A stretch of 64,000 nt of DNA from Agathobacter sp. (GCA_017409825.1 JAFQRZ010000024.1:274367-338366), one strand, 5' to 3'. Counted from the stretch's first letter, positions 18,062 to 28,263 are shown. Made by a program: numbers and translations. The notes: generated from the letters alone by a model not told the origin.

Positions 18062-19347
18062 TAATAGATAGTTTTTTCTAAGACTTCAAAATAATTCTCA
18101 AACGTCTTTCTCGTACACTCTGGATTTTGAATCACAATACCATCCACCAATGTACCTACGAGAGAGAATGCCATCGCTACACGATGATCCTCAAAGGTCT
18201 CTACTTCACAGGCAGTCGGTGTGCCTGGCAGGATAAACACATTGTCCTTCTGTTCAATCGCTGCAATTCCCATTTTCGCCAAATTCTTCACAATTGCATC
18301 AATGCGGTCACATTCCTGGTAACGGATATGCCCGATATTCATCATACAAACCTTTGAATTCGCAAATGGTGCGATAGCTGCAAGCGTAAGTGCCTGATCT
18401 GAAAAGCTGGATAAATCAAAGGAACCTCCTAAGAATTTATCCTTTGGAGGAAGCATAAGTACACCATCCTCTTCCTCTTCTATCTTACATCCCATACGAA
18501 TCAACACCTTCAGGAACTTGATATCTCCCTGTAAACAATCCATATGTACATTCTTTACTTTTACTTTTACACGAAGTAATGGACTAAGTGCATAGAAATA
18601 ACAAGCTGCGGATACATCTGGCTCAATGACATATTCACGTGCCTCATATCCACTCTCATTTTTTCTACGATATGCACCAGTAATGGTACGTTCAACACCA
18701 ACGCCAAATTGCTGCATCATACGCATCGTCATGCTGACATACGCCATTCCATGATTACCACTCATTTTAATCATAAAATTCTGTGGTAAGAGAACGGAAC
18801 TAATCAAAAGCGCACTAAGGAATTGGCTGCTTTTCTCTACGTCAATCGTAACCTTGCTCTTTTTGCATTCAAAATTACCAATGGTAAATGGGAAACAATA
18901 TTCCTCTTCTTCATAAGAAATCTCAGCACCCATCTCCTCCAAAGCAACCAAAAGCTCTTTCATCGGACGTTTTTTCATCTGTTCCGAACAAGTCATGCGA
19001 TATCTACCCTTAGACAAGCCTAAAAAGGCCGTCAAAAAACGAGCCGCTGTCCCAGCACTTCCTACATAAACTTCCGCTTCTTCATTTGGAATTTCACCAC
19101 CAAAGCCTTCAATGGTAACGGTTGCCTCATCTTCATCGATATGAATTGGGAATCCCAAGTCATATAACGCCTGCATAAAGTGACGAGAATCATCACTAAA
19201 AAGAACACCATGAAGTACACTCGTACCTTCTGACAAAGCCGCAATTAACAAAGCTCTGTTTGTAATACTCTTGGAACCCGGAACAAAGGTTTCGATATCA
19301 TGTGGTTGTTCAACTTTTTTTACTTGATATATGTCGTTACTACTCAT
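18061..19347 (-). CDS. aroA: 3-phosphoshikimate 1-carboxyvinyltransferase (EPSP synthase)
   Basis: AroA joins PEP to shikimate-3-phosphate, the sixth step to chorismate. The 428-residue protein carries the signature GSKSITNRALLIAAL near its N-terminus, the GTAARFLTAFL segment, and the C-terminal EDHRVAMAFSL motif. I start it at ATG 19347 (AGGTGG three bases upstream). A GTG six bases earlier is possible but has no ribosome site. It follows the PilZ gene by 12 bases and is the last gene of the T-box-led pheS-pheT-queA-PilZ-aroA run. Confidence 0.94.
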   Translation of the reverse strand: MSSNDIYQVKKVEQPHDIETFVPGSKSITNRALLIAALSEGTSVLHGVLFSDDSRHFMQALYDLGFPIHIDEDEATVTIEGFGGEIPNEEAEVYVGSAGTAARFLTAFLGLSKGRYRMTCSEQMKKRPMKELLVALEEMGAEISYEEEEYCFPFTIGNFECKKSKVTIDVEKSSQFLSALLISSVLLPQNFMIKMSGNHGMAYVSMTMRMMQQFGVGVERTITGAYRRKNESGYEAREYVIEPDVSAACYFYALSPLLRVKVKVKNVHMDCLQGDIKFLKVLIRMGCKIEEEEDGVLMLPPKDKFLGGSFDLSSFSDQALTLAAIAPFANSKVCMMNIGHIRYQECDRIDAIVKNLAKMGIAAIEQKDNVFILPGTPTACEVETFEDHRVAMAFSLVGTLVDGIVIQNPECTRKTFENYFEVLEKTIY

Positions 19348-19359
19348 TTCCACCTAACA

Positions 19360-19719
19360 CTATCTACTCATATTTTCGTTATATTCATAAAAGATTTGAT
19401 AAATATCAATCTTAAGTGCATCTGATTCAATCATTCCGATAAATTTTGCACCATAATGATAGCCTTCTTCTGTTTCTTCACGACGAACAATTTCAATAAC
19501 TGCTTCAATCGTTTCTTTTGTCCAAATTTGAAGCTTCGTATTGTAATAGCTTCCTAAATCCAATGGTGCCTTTGCTACAAAACCAATACCACTCTTTGAC
19601 AAATCGGTAATGTCTACATGAACCAATTTCAATGTAGTAACGCCTTGATGATCATCAATACGTTCTAATTCAACGGTTACGTCTAAATCCAAACGTCTAC
19701 TATTTCTTTTCTCATCCAT
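19360..19719 (-). CDS. PilZ domain protein (probable c-di-GMP effector)
   Basis: The 119-residue protein is a single PilZ domain. It has the N-terminal arginine motif (KRNSRRLDLDV, fitting RxxxR) and the DLSKSG turn (fitting D/NxSxxG). Together these bind cyclic di-GMP in characterised members. No other domain is present, so it probably acts as a protein-binding adaptor. GGAG is seven bases before the ATG and lies inside the last codons of queA, so the genes are tightly coupled. Confidence 0.88.
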   Translation of the reverse strand: MDEKRNSRRLDLDVTVELERIDDHQGVTTLKLVHVDITDLSKSGIGFVAKAPLDLGSYYNTKLQIWTKETIEAVIEIVRREETEEGYHYGAKFIGMIESDALKIDIYQIFYEYNENMSR

Positions 19720-19722
19720 AGC

Positions 19723-20772
19723 TTATTCTCCTTTTATGTCTGCTATAAACATAGCATCCCCAAAACTAAAGAATCGATATCGTTCCTCTACCGCCTTTGC
19801 ATAAGCTGCTAATACATGTTCTCTTCCAGCCAACGCAGAAACTAACATCACAAGTGTAGATTCTGGCAAATGGAAATTTGTAATCAAGGCATCAATCACC
19901 TTGAATTGATATCCCGGATAGATAAATATCTCTGTCCACCCACTACAAGCCTTTAACATTCCATTTTCATCCGCAGCGGATTCTAAGGTTCGAGTACTTG
20001 TCGTACCAACTGAGATAACACGTTTTCCTTCTGCTTTTGCTTTATTAATCTTATCTGCTTCCGATTGTTCAATATTGTAAAACTCGGAATGCATATGGTG
20101 ATTCAGCAGATTATCCTCTTTTACAGGACGGAAGGTACCTAGACCCACATGAAGAGTTACTTCTGCAATTTCAACACCTTTTGCTTTCACCTTTTCCAAA
20201 AGTTCTGGAGTAAAATGAAGACCTGCTGTAGGAGCTGCCGCTGAACCATCATGCTTTGCATAAACAGTCTGATAACGATTCTTATCCTGCAACTGGTGTG
20301 TAATATAAGGTGGAAGAGGCATTTGTCCCAACTGGTCCAAAATCTCTTCAAAAATGCCATCGTAATGGAATTGGATCAATCGATTCCCTTCTTCTACTAT
20401 ATCAATAACTTCACCAACTAGCAAGCCATTTCCAAAACTAATCTTCGTTCCAGGCCTAGCTTTTTTTCCCGGTTTTACCAAAGTTTCCCATACATCATTT
20501 TCCTTACGTTTGAGAAGAAGCACCTCAATGGATGCTCCTGTCCCCTCACGTTCTCCCATCAAACGAGCAGGAATTACCTTGGTATTATTAATAACAAGAC
20601 AATCCCCCTCTTGAAGATAATCTAAGATATCACAAAATGTATGGTGTTCCACGTCGCCTGTGTTTTTATCCAACACAAGCAGACGCGAACTGGAACGATC
20701 CTCTAACGGATCCTGTGCAATTAATTCTTCTGGCAAATCAAAATAAAAATCAGATTTTAATAATTGTTCCAT
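19723..20772 (-). CDS. queA: S-adenosylmethionine:tRNA ribosyltransferase-isomerase
   Basis: QueA makes epoxyqueuosine in the wobble position of tRNAs for Asp, Asn, His and Tyr, using the ribosyl part of SAM. The 349-residue length is normal. Conserved features include [13 protein letters not shown] near residue 30, the [10 protein letters not shown] motif about residue 210 and FLPEST-like FHLPEST near residue 300. It begins two bases after the pheT stop and ends into the PilZ ribosome site, so it is part of the same operon. Confidence 0.95.
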   Translation of the reverse strand: MEQLLKSDFYFDLPEELIAQDPLEDRSSSRLLVLDKNTGDVEHHTFCDILDYLQEGDCLVINNTKVIPARLMGEREGTGASIEVLLLKRKENDVWETLVKPGKKARPGTKISFGNGLLVGEVIDIVEEGNRLIQFHYDGIFEEILDQLGQMPLPPYITHQLQDKNRYQTVYAKHDGSAAAPTAGLHFTPELLEKVKAKGVEIAEVTLHVGLGTFRPVKEDNLLNHHMHSEFYNIEQSEADKINKAKAEGKRVISVGTTSTRTLESAADENGMLKACSGWTEIFIYPGYQFKVIDALITNFHLPESTLVMLVSALAGREHVLAAYAKAVEERYRFFSFGDAMFIADIKGE

Positions 20773-20774
20773 AA

Positions 20775-23195
20775 TTAACTTCTTAATTCTGCTCCTAAAT
20801 TCTTACCAAGCTGTTTCAAAATCTTCTTTACAAATCCATCTACAGATTCTGGTCCGAATGCTTCATCCTTAGGAGTGAACAGAACTGTAAATGCCATACT
20901 CTTCTTATCTTCTCCAATCTGAGCACCTTCGTAAATATCGAATAATTTGATGCTTGTAATATATTTGCAAGCTTCCTTCATTGTTTTTTCAATTTCACCA
21001 CAAGAAACGTTCTTATCTACTACAATAGCAAGGTCACGCTGTTCTTCTGGGAATTTTGGCAATGGAGTAAACATTGCTTTTTTACCATAATACTTCGTTA
21101 ATGCTTCTAAATCGATTTCCATCAAGTACATTGGTACACGCATATCACATTCATCCATGATTTCATAGCTGAGTGTTCCAAGATAACCGATTTCTTCACC
21201 ATTACAACTAATACTTGCAGTCTGGAATGGATGCAAGAATGTTTTAGTCGCTGGCGCATATTCAAACTCTACATGTAAAGTCTTTGCTACTGTTTCTGCA
21301 ATTCCCTTTAATGTAAAGAAGCTTTCTTTTTCGCCAAATACAGATACACAAAGTGTCTGGCGTTCTTCTGGATATTCCACAAGTGGAAGCTCTTTTGCAA
21401 TAAATTTCTTAGCAACCTCGTAAAGTCTTCCTTCTAAGTTTGCCTTCTTCTGGTTACGTTCTACTGCATGAATCATAGAAGCCGCAAGTGTAGTTCTCAT
21501 AATAGAGATTTCTTCGCTCAGCGGATTCATGATACGAATTGCATGACGTTCTGGGGCATCTTCTGGCAAACGTAACAAATCAAGGTCTGAAGGTGAGAAG
21601 AATGAATAATGAATACATTCATGTGCACCTGTCGCACAAAGTGCTTTTTTCAATCTCATCTCGGTCTTCTGTTCTACTGTTTCTCCACCAGATGTAACAG
21701 TTGCAGAAGCTAAGAAGGTTGGTGTGATATGTTCGTATCCATACATACGGATGACTTCTTCTGCCACATCCTGATAGCCTTCCATATCTTCACGATATGC
21801 AGGAACCTGAATCGTTAATGTATCTCCATCCACCTTTGGTTCAAAACAAAGGTTTGTCATAATACGAATGATATCTTCGGTTGGAACAGTGATACCAAGT
21901 ACTGCATTTACTTTCTGAATGCTTACAGACATTTCACGTGGTTCTACACTATTTCCTGTGTTTACATCTACATGTAATTTACCTACTTTACCGCAACCTA
22001 ATTCTTCGATTAAGTGGCAGGCACGTTTTAAAGCCATAACAGTTGCATATTCATCAACACCCTTCGCATAACGAGCACTTGAGTCAGAGGATTTACCTAC
22101 AGCTCTTGAAGTACGACGAATGTTGTCACGAGCAAATTTAGCAGATTCAAATAATACTGTTGTTGTACTATCTTTGATTTCTGAGTTTAAACCACCCATA
22201 ACACCTGCTAAAGCAACTGGTTTTACACCATCACAAATCAGCATATTTTCTGTTGTAAGTGTAAGTTCATCTTCATCTAATGTAATGATTTTTTCGCCTT
22301 CTGCTGCACGACGAACATTGATTGCATCACCTTCTAATGTGGTGTAATCAAATGCGTGCATTGGCTGTCCAAGTTCTTTTAAGATATAGTTTGTAATATC
22401 TACTACGTTAGAAATTGCACCGATACCTACAAGGTTTAATCTACGTTTCATCCAAAGTGGAGATTCTTCGATTTTTACATCATGAATATAGTGTGCGCTA
22501 TATCTGTGGCAAAGTTCTGGACAATCTACCGTTACTTTAAAATTGTCGATAGTTACATCATCTTCTGTATAGTCCAAAGCTGGCGCTTTAAATGGTTTCT
22601 CAAGAACTGCAGCGATTTCTCTAGCGATACCTACAATACTCTGGCAATCTGGACGGTTTGCAGTAATACCGATGTCAAAAATCCAGTCATCCAAACCAAG
22701 AATTGGTTTTACATCTGCACCTACTGGTGTATCTTCTGGGAATACCAAAAGTCCATTGTATTCTGCACCTGGATACATATTTTCATTTACACCAAGTTCT
22801 ACACCGGAACAAAGCATACCATGTGATTCTACGCCACGAAGTTTGCCCTTACCAATTGTCATAACGCCTTCTACTGTCTTATGGTCTTTTGCTGTCGCAT
22901 AAACTGTTGCGCCAACCAAAGCTGCTGGGTATTTTCCACCTGCCTTTACATTGTCCGCACCACAGCAAATCTGGAAGGTGCCGTGTTCGCCACAATCTAC
23001 CTGACATACGTGAAGATGTGTATCTGGAATAGGTTCACATTCTAATACGTGACCTACTACTACCTTACTAATATCTTTTCCTACTTCATATAATTCTTCC
23101 ACCTCAAAACCACAAGAAAATAATTTTTCTTCCAATTCCTGTGGAGTGATGTCGATATCTACATAATCTTTTAACCAACTTAATGGTGCTATCAT
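20775..23195 (-). CDS. pheT: Phenylalanine--tRNA ligase beta subunit
   Basis: PheT is the large subunit of the heterotetrameric PheRS and handles tRNA binding and editing. The 806-residue protein has an N-terminal tRNA-binding (EMAP-like) domain (about 40-150). B3/B4 editing and B5 domains follow, then a ferredoxin-fold anticodon-binding domain at the C-terminus (about 710-805, [16 protein letters not shown]). The start ATG 23195 has a GGAGG eight bases upstream. It lies 16 bases after pheS under the same T-box. Confidence 0.96.
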   Translation of the reverse strand: MIAPLSWLKDYVDIDITPQELEEKLFSCGFEVEELYEVGKDISKVVVGHVLECEPIPDTHLHVCQVDCGEHGTFQICCGADNVKAGGKYPAALVGATVYATAKDHKTVEGVMTIGKGKLRGVESHGMLCSGVELGVNENMYPGAEYNGLLVFPEDTPVGADVKPILGLDDWIFDIGITANRPDCQSIVGIAREIAAVLEKPFKAPALDYTEDDVTIDNFKVTVDCPELCHRYSAHYIHDVKIEESPLWMKRRLNLVGIGAISNVVDITNYILKELGQPMHAFDYTTLEGDAINVRRAAEGEKIITLDEDELTLTTENMLICDGVKPVALAGVMGGLNSEIKDSTTTVLFESAKFARDNIRRTSRAVGKSSDSSARYAKGVDEYATVMALKRACHLIEELGCGKVGKLHVDVNTGNSVEPREMSVSIQKVNAVLGITVPTEDIIRIMTNLCFEPKVDGDTLTIQVPAYREDMEGYQDVAEEVIRMYGYEHITPTFLASATVTSGGETVEQKTEMRLKKALCATGAHECIHYSFFSPSDLDLLRLPEDAPERHAIRIMNPLSEEISIMRTTLAASMIHAVERNQKKANLEGRLYEVAKKFIAKELPLVEYPEERQTLCVSVFGEKESFFTLKGIAETVAKTLHVEFEYAPATKTFLHPFQTASISCNGEEIGYLGTLSYEIMDECDMRVPMYLMEIDLEALTKYYGKKAMFTPLPKFPEEQRDLAIVVDKNVSCGEIEKTMKEACKYITSIKLFDIYEGAQIGEDKKSMAFTVLFTPKDEAFGPESVDGFVKKILKQLGKNLGAELRS

Positions 23196-23211
23196 ATCTA
23201 TTTACCTCCGA

Positions 23212-24240
23212 TTATTTGTCATTTAACTGTCCTAATACTTTTACGTCTGATTCAAATAACATCTTGATATTGTTGATACCATATTTGAGCATAGCTGTAC
23301 GTTCAATACCGATACCAAATGCAAGACCGCTGTATTCGTTCGGATCAACACCACAGTTTTCTAATACGTGATTGTTTACGATACCAGCACCAAGGATTTC
23401 TATCCAGCCTGTACCTTTACAAAGCTTACAGCCTTTACCACCACATTCGAAACAGCTACAGTCTACTTCTACAGATGGTTCTGTAAATGGGAAGTAAGAA
23501 GGACGAAGACGTGTCTTAGTACCTTCTCCGTAAATCTTTTCTACGAATTTATCTAACATACCCTGCAAGTCACAAAGGGTAATGCCTTTGTCAACTACAA
23601 GACCTTCCATCTGTGAGAACATTGGTGAATGTGTCGCATCATCATCGGAACGGAATACCTTACCTGGAGATAAAATCTTGATAGGTGGCTGTTTCTTTTC
23701 CATTACGTGAATCTGTCCAGCAGATGTCTGTGTTCTAAGCAAGAACTCTGGAGATAAATAGAATGTATCCTGCATATCTCTCGCTGGATGATCCTGTGGA
23801 GTATTTAATGCTGTAAAGTTGTAATAGTCTGTTTCGATTTCTGGGCCTTCGAAAATTTCGAATCCCATACCTGCGAAAATGTCGATAATTTCATTACGAA
23901 CCAATGTGATTGGATGCAAATTACCTTCTGTTGTTTCAACCGCAGGTAATGTAATATCGATTTTCTCAGCTTCATAACGAGCCTGTAATTCTTTGGCTTT
24001 CATCTTTTCATCAAGACCGCCTAAGAATTCCAATGCCCAAGCCTTCAGTTCGTTTACGCCTTTACCATAAGCTGCTTTTTCTTCGTTAGGGATGTTTTTC
24101 ATCTCTTTCATCAAAAGACCGATTTTACCAGTCTTTCCATCCAAGAATAATTTCTTGAATTCATACACTTCTTTGGAAGAACTAAGTCCTTCTGCTCCTG
24201 CAATAATTTCCTGCTTAATTGCTTCTAAATTTGCGTTCAT
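23212..24240 (-). CDS. pheS: Phenylalanine--tRNA ligase alpha subunit
   Basis: PheS is the catalytic class II synthetase subunit. The 342-residue protein starts [20 protein letters not shown] and has an N-terminal coiled coil. Motif 2 ([20 protein letters not shown]) and motif 3 ([13 protein letters not shown]) follow. I place the start at ATG 24240 with GGAG upstream; the 50 extra residues of the longer frame are translated T-box RNA. A Cys-rich insert [18 protein letters not shown] occurs before motif 3. It is the first gene downstream of the T-box leader. Confidence 0.96.
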   Translation of the reverse strand: MNANLEAIKQEIIAGAEGLSSSKEVYEFKKLFLDGKTGKIGLLMKEMKNIPNEEKAAYGKGVNELKAWALEFLGGLDEKMKAKELQARYEAEKIDITLPAVETTEGNLHPITLVRNEIIDIFAGMGFEIFEGPEIETDYYNFTALNTPQDHPARDMQDTFYLSPEFLLRTQTSAGQIHVMEKKQPPIKILSPGKVFRSDDDATHSPMFSQMEGLVVDKGITLCDLQGMLDKFVEKIYGEGTKTRLRPSYFPFTEPSVEVDCSCFECGGKGCKLCKGTGWIEILGAGIVNNHVLENCGVDPNEYSGLAFGIGIERTAMLKYGINNIKMLFESDVKVLGQLNDK

Positions 24241-24304
24241 TGCATGTGCTCCTTTTCTATAAATATTTTCGTTTGGTTTTTGTTTGGCATAAGAATTTTC
24301 GCAA

Positions 24305-24603
24305 TAAAAAAAGTCCTTATATGCACAAACATATAGGGACGAATATAATCCGCGATACCACCCTGATTCCCGCCTTCTGTATTCTGCCAAAATAACATCC
24401 TACAAAACACGAACTCTCATTGACTGCGTAACGTGCAGTGACTCGTCTTGAACTACCGTCATAACGACTTCATCCAAGCAGCTCCTGTGGGAAATTCGAA
24501 TCATAATTAGTGCTTAAAGGAACTTTCAGCCGGTGATTCCTTCTCTCTGAAAGATAATTACAATCTACTGGACACATTCATAGCCTTTGTCTTTTCAAAA
24601 TCT
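24305..24603 (-). ncRNA. T-box leader of pheST (tRNA-Phe sensing)
   Basis: The minus strand carries the core T-box GGTGGTATCGCGG (24362-24350), which pairs with the uncharged tRNA 3' end. It is followed by a terminator hairpin (GTCCCTATATG with CATATAAGGAC, about 24340-24313) and a run of seven T. Upstream is a stem I region with the AGTAGA-type motif and a CTTTCAG/CTGAAAG distal hairpin. UUC triplets at 24500-24498 and 24493-24491 fit a Phe specifier, but I could not fold the whole stem to choose. It controls pheS and probably the genes downstream of it. Confidence 0.9.
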
Positions 24604-24609
24604 TTTTCC

Positions 24610-24638
24610 ATTCTAACATTGAACATTAGTTATGTCAA
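24610..24638 (-). promoter_or_regulatory. Promoter of the T-box/pheST operon
   Basis: Minus-strand TTGACA (24638-24633), a 17-base spacer and TAGAAT (24615-24610) make a near-perfect sigma-A promoter. Transcription would begin near 24603. Confidence 0.8.
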
Positions 24639-24662
24639 ATTAAATATTATTCTTTTATGTTC

Positions 24663-25058
24663 TTAATTATCTAAAAGCCATTCTCCTAATTTAAATTTCG
24701 CACCGTCATAGACCTTAAATGCATTTTCTTCATCTACATACTTTAATTCAGAAGATTTTCTCGCTTGAAATACCAAAGTATCCCCTTTCACCTTAAATAC
24801 ATATATTTCCTTACCGTCATCTGTAGTCATGGTTAAAATATCGCCTTCTACAACATATGTTCCAAGTGTTAGGTTACTGCTCATATAATCATACAAAAAC
24901 CAAATTTGTTCATCCGTAATCGAGACACATGGTGGTGGTATTGTTGGGTCTATTTCCATATAGTAATCACCAAGCTCTACTTCCGCATCTTTTTGTATCA
25001 TACCACTAAATAAGATTATAACACATAAAATACATGCAAAACCAATTATTCTTTTCAA
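24663..25058 (-). CDS. Secreted small protein of unknown function
   Basis: The 131-residue protein begins at a TTG codon (25058) preceded by AGAGGTG. Its first 20 residues (MKRIIGFACILCVIILFSGM) are a signal peptide or single anchor. The rest is a small beta-rich domain with alternating charged and hydrophobic strands (TYVVEGDILTMTTDDGKEIY; FKVKGDTLVF). That pattern recalls lipocalin-like or DUF5640-type export proteins, but there is no clear assignment. It is divergent from the HTH gene and lies in the AT-rich patch after the pheST promoter. Confidence 0.6.
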   Translation of the reverse strand: MKRIIGFACILCVIILFSGMIQKDAEVELGDYYMEIDPTIPPPCVSITDEQIWFLYDYMSSNLTLGTYVVEGDILTMTTDDGKEIYVFKVKGDTLVFQARKSSELKYVDEENAFKVYDGAKFKLGEWLLDN

Positions 25059-25248
25059 TTTTTCACCTCTGTGTCAATCGCATCATAAATTTCCTACATA
25101 AATATTTCCTATAATAATTTTATAGAATACAAACTTGACTAATTAATCTATCTATTTTGAAACATACCAATTAAATAGGTTATTGTCAACAAAAAATCTA
25201 TAATTTCTTCACCATCTAGTTTTTGTCATAAGACCTCAAAGTATTCCA

Positions 25249-25314
25249 CGCAACAAATTGTTGCGGCAATGCAATGCATTTTTATTTGTGTAAACTTACA
25301 CTCTTTGCTATGCT
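25249..25314 (+). promoter_or_regulatory. Promoter and palindromic operators of the HTH-membrane regulator
   Basis: TTGTGT (25286-25291), a 17-base spacer and TATGCT (25309-25314) form a sigma-A promoter. A perfect palindrome GTGTAA-AC-TTACAC (25288-25301) overlaps the -35 box and spacer. A second inverted repeat CGCAACAA-A-TTGTTGCG lies just upstream at 25249-25265. Autorepression by the downstream HTH protein is the simplest reading. Confidence 0.6.
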
Positions 25315-25349
25315 TTATGTGTAAAGCAAATAGGAAAGGAAAAGTCTTT

Positions 25350-26327
25350 ATGAAACATAATTTAGGAAAAACTCTCGCACAATTAAGAAATCAAAACAAT
25401 ATGTCGCAAGAAGAATTAGCTCAAAAATTAAATATTTCAAGACAAGCTATCTCTAACTGGGAACGAAACATAACACAACCCGATATATATACATTACAAA
25501 ACATCTCTACTATCTTTAATGTAGAAATAAATGATATCCTTAATGCAAAATCTTTATCACTAGAATCCAATCATGCGAAACAGAGACAAAATTTATCTGC
25601 ATTTTTATATTTAATAAATGCAATCCTATCTATCGCTATATTAATATATATTTTAACAATTCATAAGACAGAAAATAGTCTCATTGGATTATGTTTTTTA
25701 ATAATGATTTTTGTTATGTCGACAATTATATTTATTACATTTGAAAGCTTATTATCCAAAAACAATTTATCTCTAATCGATTCATTTACTCGAGGAATGA
25801 GTCTAAATAAACATGCTCTTAAAAAGCTGTTACACAATATTGAACTATTTTATTTGGCTTCATCTTTAGCACTATCCTTACTCGTATTCATGGGCATTAT
25901 CTTTCATCTAGCGATACAATACCATGTTTTTTTATTATTTATTCATATTATAAATTTTATAATCTATGTTCTTTTTATTAATTTAAAACTTAAAGAAGAA
26001 ATCCAACTTAAATTTGATACCATTGAAGTCAAAAACCAATACAAGAACCTATTCATAACCCTTATATATGCAGTAGTAATCATTACAACACCATTTGTCT
26101 TTTTCTTATGCATATCGCTTTTTGATATAAAGAATAAAACATTTATTATACTTTTATTGATTACAACTATTATCCTAAATCTAATAGGGCTTTTCTATGA
26201 ATCGTATATATGCACGAAGCATATTAAAGCCAATCAAAAATATATATACACAAAATATACTATTATTTCGATTATAATTAGTCTTTTAAATTTGGCAGGA
26301 ATGATTATAATAAGCTACCTTAGATAA
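25350..26327 (+). CDS. XRE-family HTH regulator with a multi-pass membrane domain
   Basis: The 325-residue protein starts MKHNLGKTLAQLRNQNNMSQ with a helix-turn-helix domain of the Cro/CI-XRE fold (about residues 1-65, QEELAQKLNISRQAISNWE). The remaining 250 residues are strongly hydrophobic, with about six to seven membrane segments. The start has AGGAAAGGA upstream; the longer upstream frame lacks one. Its base composition is clearly more AT-rich, with more ATA and AGA codons, than the pheST or spoIID neighbours, which suggests acquisition. Such HTH-TM proteins often sense envelope or antimicrobial stress, but nothing here shows a partner. Confidence 0.8.
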   Translation: MKHNLGKTLAQLRNQNNMSQEELAQKLNISRQAISNWERNITQPDIYTLQNISTIFNVEINDILNAKSLSLESNHAKQRQNLSAFLYLINAILSIAILIYILTIHKTENSLIGLCFLIMIFVMSTIIFITFESLLSKNNLSLIDSFTRGMSLNKHALKKLLHNIELFYLASSLALSLLVFMGIIFHLAIQYHVFLLFIHIINFIIYVLFINLKLKEEIQLKFDTIEVKNQYKNLFITLIYAVVIITTPFVFFLCISLFDIKNKTFIILLLITTIILNLIGLFYESYICTKHIKANQKYIYTKYTIISIIISLLNLAGMIIISYLR

Positions 26328-26412
26328 CCTTATCGCAGTGCTTGCACTGTGTGCGACTTTTTATGGTCTTGGTTATGTGCATGGGCAACATGATTCCAAG
26401 ACGCAAAAATAA
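26314..26412 (+). pseudogene. Truncated remnant of a small hydrophobic (type I toxin-like) gene
   Basis: In the frame offset from the HTH gene, codons from 26314 read ATLDNLIAVLALCATFYGL then GYVHGQHDSKTQK and a stop at 26410-26412. The pattern (hydrophobic helix, FGLGY/YGLGY, then a short basic tail) resembles the putative holin-like toxins of Firmicutes type I toxin-antitoxin loci. No ATG and no ribosome site are present: the 5' end is replaced by the HTH gene. It is probably a relic whose 3' structured region survives. Confidence 0.55.
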
Positions 26413-26493
26413 CCGCCCATCTTCCTGACAAAACATGAGCGGTTATTTCAACTAATCATTATATCAGGTGAACCGTCATCGGTAGCACCTTTT
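26407..26493. repeat. Two inverted repeats downstream of the toxin-like remnant
   Basis: The first pair is AAATAACCGC / GCGGTTATTT (26407-26416 and 26439-26448), a perfect 10-bp stem. The second is AGGTG-N1-ACCG / CGGT-N2-CACCT (26466-26490), followed by TTTT. This arrangement, a hairpin containing the toxin stop then a second one, is what I know from type I toxin loci, where they act as convergent terminators of toxin mRNA and antisense RNA. Confidence 0.6.
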
Positions 26494-26537
26494 CATATAT
26501 TATAATACCATCGAATATAATTTGTGTCAATGAATCT

Positions 26538-28202
26538 CTAGATTTTCTTCACCACCACATTCTCAAAATAATAGTCGATAATCTCCTTATATGTATACCC
26601 TTTTTCTGCCATTCCTCTGGCACCATACTGACTCATACCAATACCGTGTCCATTTCCACCACCGCGAAGCACAATCTGTCCATCCGCATTCACAAGCACT
26701 TCAAAGCATGCACTTGGAATTCTCGTTATGTCTGTTCTTACCTGTTCATTTTGCAGAATTACTTCCTGCAAATATTTCCCAAGTGTACTTCGTATTTCTG
26801 TTTCTTTTTGTAAAACTTCAGTGGAATTTTCATAAGAGAGTTCTAGCTCTGTCACATAGCCCCCTGCATTTCGTTTCTTTACTGTAACAGCTTTCAATGC
26901 ACCCTTTTCATTCTCTCGAATCGTAGAAATGTCCAACACAGCTTTCCAACGATAATAATTCGATACCGCATCATAGGAAACCTCCTGTTGCGTCATAAAT
27001 CTGGAAAAATCATCGGCTTTTGTTAAATCTAATCCTTCCGAAAACTCAAAACCGGCACACGCAATATAATCCGATTCTCCATTCCCCCAAGAAGATAAAT
27101 CATTAGTCACTCCTGGACTCGTGGAAAAATAATAACAAGATATTAATTCCCCATTACAAGTAGCAACCTCTCCTAATGTCGCATCTACTGCCGCATCTGT
27201 CTCTTCCGTTCGATTTGTATTATGGTATGCCTGAAAACTGGTGGTATTATCCATATTAGCTCCATATTTTGCATAAGACTGATTATTCATATGTGCATAC
27301 GCATAGGTACGTGCACAAACAGCCTGTGCCTTTAACGCCTCTGTTCCAAAATTTTTCGGCATTTCAGAAGGAACTACATATTTTAAGTAAAGCTCCATTG
27401 GCAGCTCATTCACCAAAACGATTCCCTCTGGCTCCAAATGAAAATGCAGCTTTCCCTCAAACAAGACGCCCGCCTCATTTTCTTCTGCATCACATAGCAT
27501 CATTCCGTTCGCATCTTCTAACGTATACGAAGTAATTCCTGCATCACTCATATATTGATTTACATGGACAACCGAACCATCTGACTGCTTTTTGACATAA
27601 ATCTGTGGATGAAAAATATCACTCCCATTTTTCATCACCACTCGTATATCTGTCGGAACCACATCTTCCTGCAAAACAATGCCACATACGATTCCTTTTT
27701 CCATCACGCATTGGATACTCGAAACTCCAAGAATCATCTGTGTCCATTCTCTTTGTTTTACTTGTCCATCCACAACCTGATAAATAGGCAAAGAAGTATT
27801 CTTTCGCTCTACACCATGTTCCTTTAATACAATCTCACCTTCTGTATAAGACTGTAACACTCCTTTTATGCTATCTGGTTTTATGGATATTTTAGAAACA
27901 TGTTCTCCATCAATATGTATATCTGCAATCCCATCATACTCCTGTGACATTTGCCCCTCTACCTCGTAGGTTTTATAATCATACAAAAATGTCAGCTTTT
28001 CTCCTTCGTTTGATATTATGTAAGCATTTTCCAACACAATGGGTTGTCCGGTTTTTATCGATTCCTCAAAAAACCATAATCTTTGCTCTTCTCCGCTCGT
28101 ATCTTTCACCATCTTCGTCAAAATTATCCCTGTAAAAATAAGACTAATTACTGTTAACAACAGGATAACCAATGTAATTTTCTTCTTAAAAATCCCTTTC
28201 AT
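26538..28202 (-). CDS. SpoIID/LytB-domain protein (membrane-anchored)
   Basis: The 554-residue protein has one N-terminal membrane segment (about residues 8-30), a beta-rich region to about 260, and a C-terminal SpoIID domain. That domain holds PSEMPKNFGTEALKAQAVCARTYA and the GNGHGIGMSQYGARGMA motif near the end. SpoIID enzymes are lytic transglycosylases or amidase enhancers acting on peptidoglycan during sporulation or wall remodelling. I start at ATG 28202 (AAAGGAAC upstream) and not the longer frame. It is longer than canonical SpoIID (about 340), and the extra region may bind the wall. No SpoIIQ or SpoIIR neighbour is present. Confidence 0.87.
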   Translation of the reverse strand: MKGIFKKKITLVILLLTVISLIFTGIILTKMVKDTSGEEQRLWFFEESIKTGQPIVLENAYIISNEGEKLTFLYDYKTYEVEGQMSQEYDGIADIHIDGEHVSKISIKPDSIKGVLQSYTEGEIVLKEHGVERKNTSLPIYQVVDGQVKQREWTQMILGVSSIQCVMEKGIVCGIVLQEDVVPTDIRVVMKNGSDIFHPQIYVKKQSDGSVVHVNQYMSDAGITSYTLEDANGMMLCDAEENEAGVLFEGKLHFHLEPEGIVLVNELPMELYLKYVVPSEMPKNFGTEALKAQAVCARTYAYAHMNNQSYAKYGANMDNTTSFQAYHNTNRTEETDAAVDATLGEVATCNGELISCYYFSTSPGVTNDLSSWGNGESDYIACAGFEFSEGLDLTKADDFSRFMTQQEVSYDAVSNYYRWKAVLDISTIRENEKGALKAVTVKKRNAGGYVTELELSYENSTEVLQKETEIRSTLGKYLQEVILQNEQVRTDITRIPSACFEVLVNADGQIVLRGGGNGHGIGMSQYGARGMAEKGYTYKEIIDYYFENVVVKKI

Positions 28203-28232
28203 ATCATATCTTGTTCCTTTACTTGAAATCAT

Positions 28233-28263
28233 AAAAGGAGTTGCTTATTAAGCAACTCCTTTT
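28233..28263 (-). terminator. Terminator of the 6S RNA transcript
   Basis: A perfect 14-bp stem AAAAGGAGTTGCTT / AAGCAACTCCTTTT closes a three-base loop (28233-28246 and 28250-28263). It lies between the 6S RNA and the SpoIID gene. Confidence 0.8.

Noticed and set aside
24241-24390. A 50-residue N-terminal extension of PheS
   Set aside because: These codons are translated T-box RNA. The family N-terminus [12 protein letters not shown] begins at 24240 with its own ribosome site.
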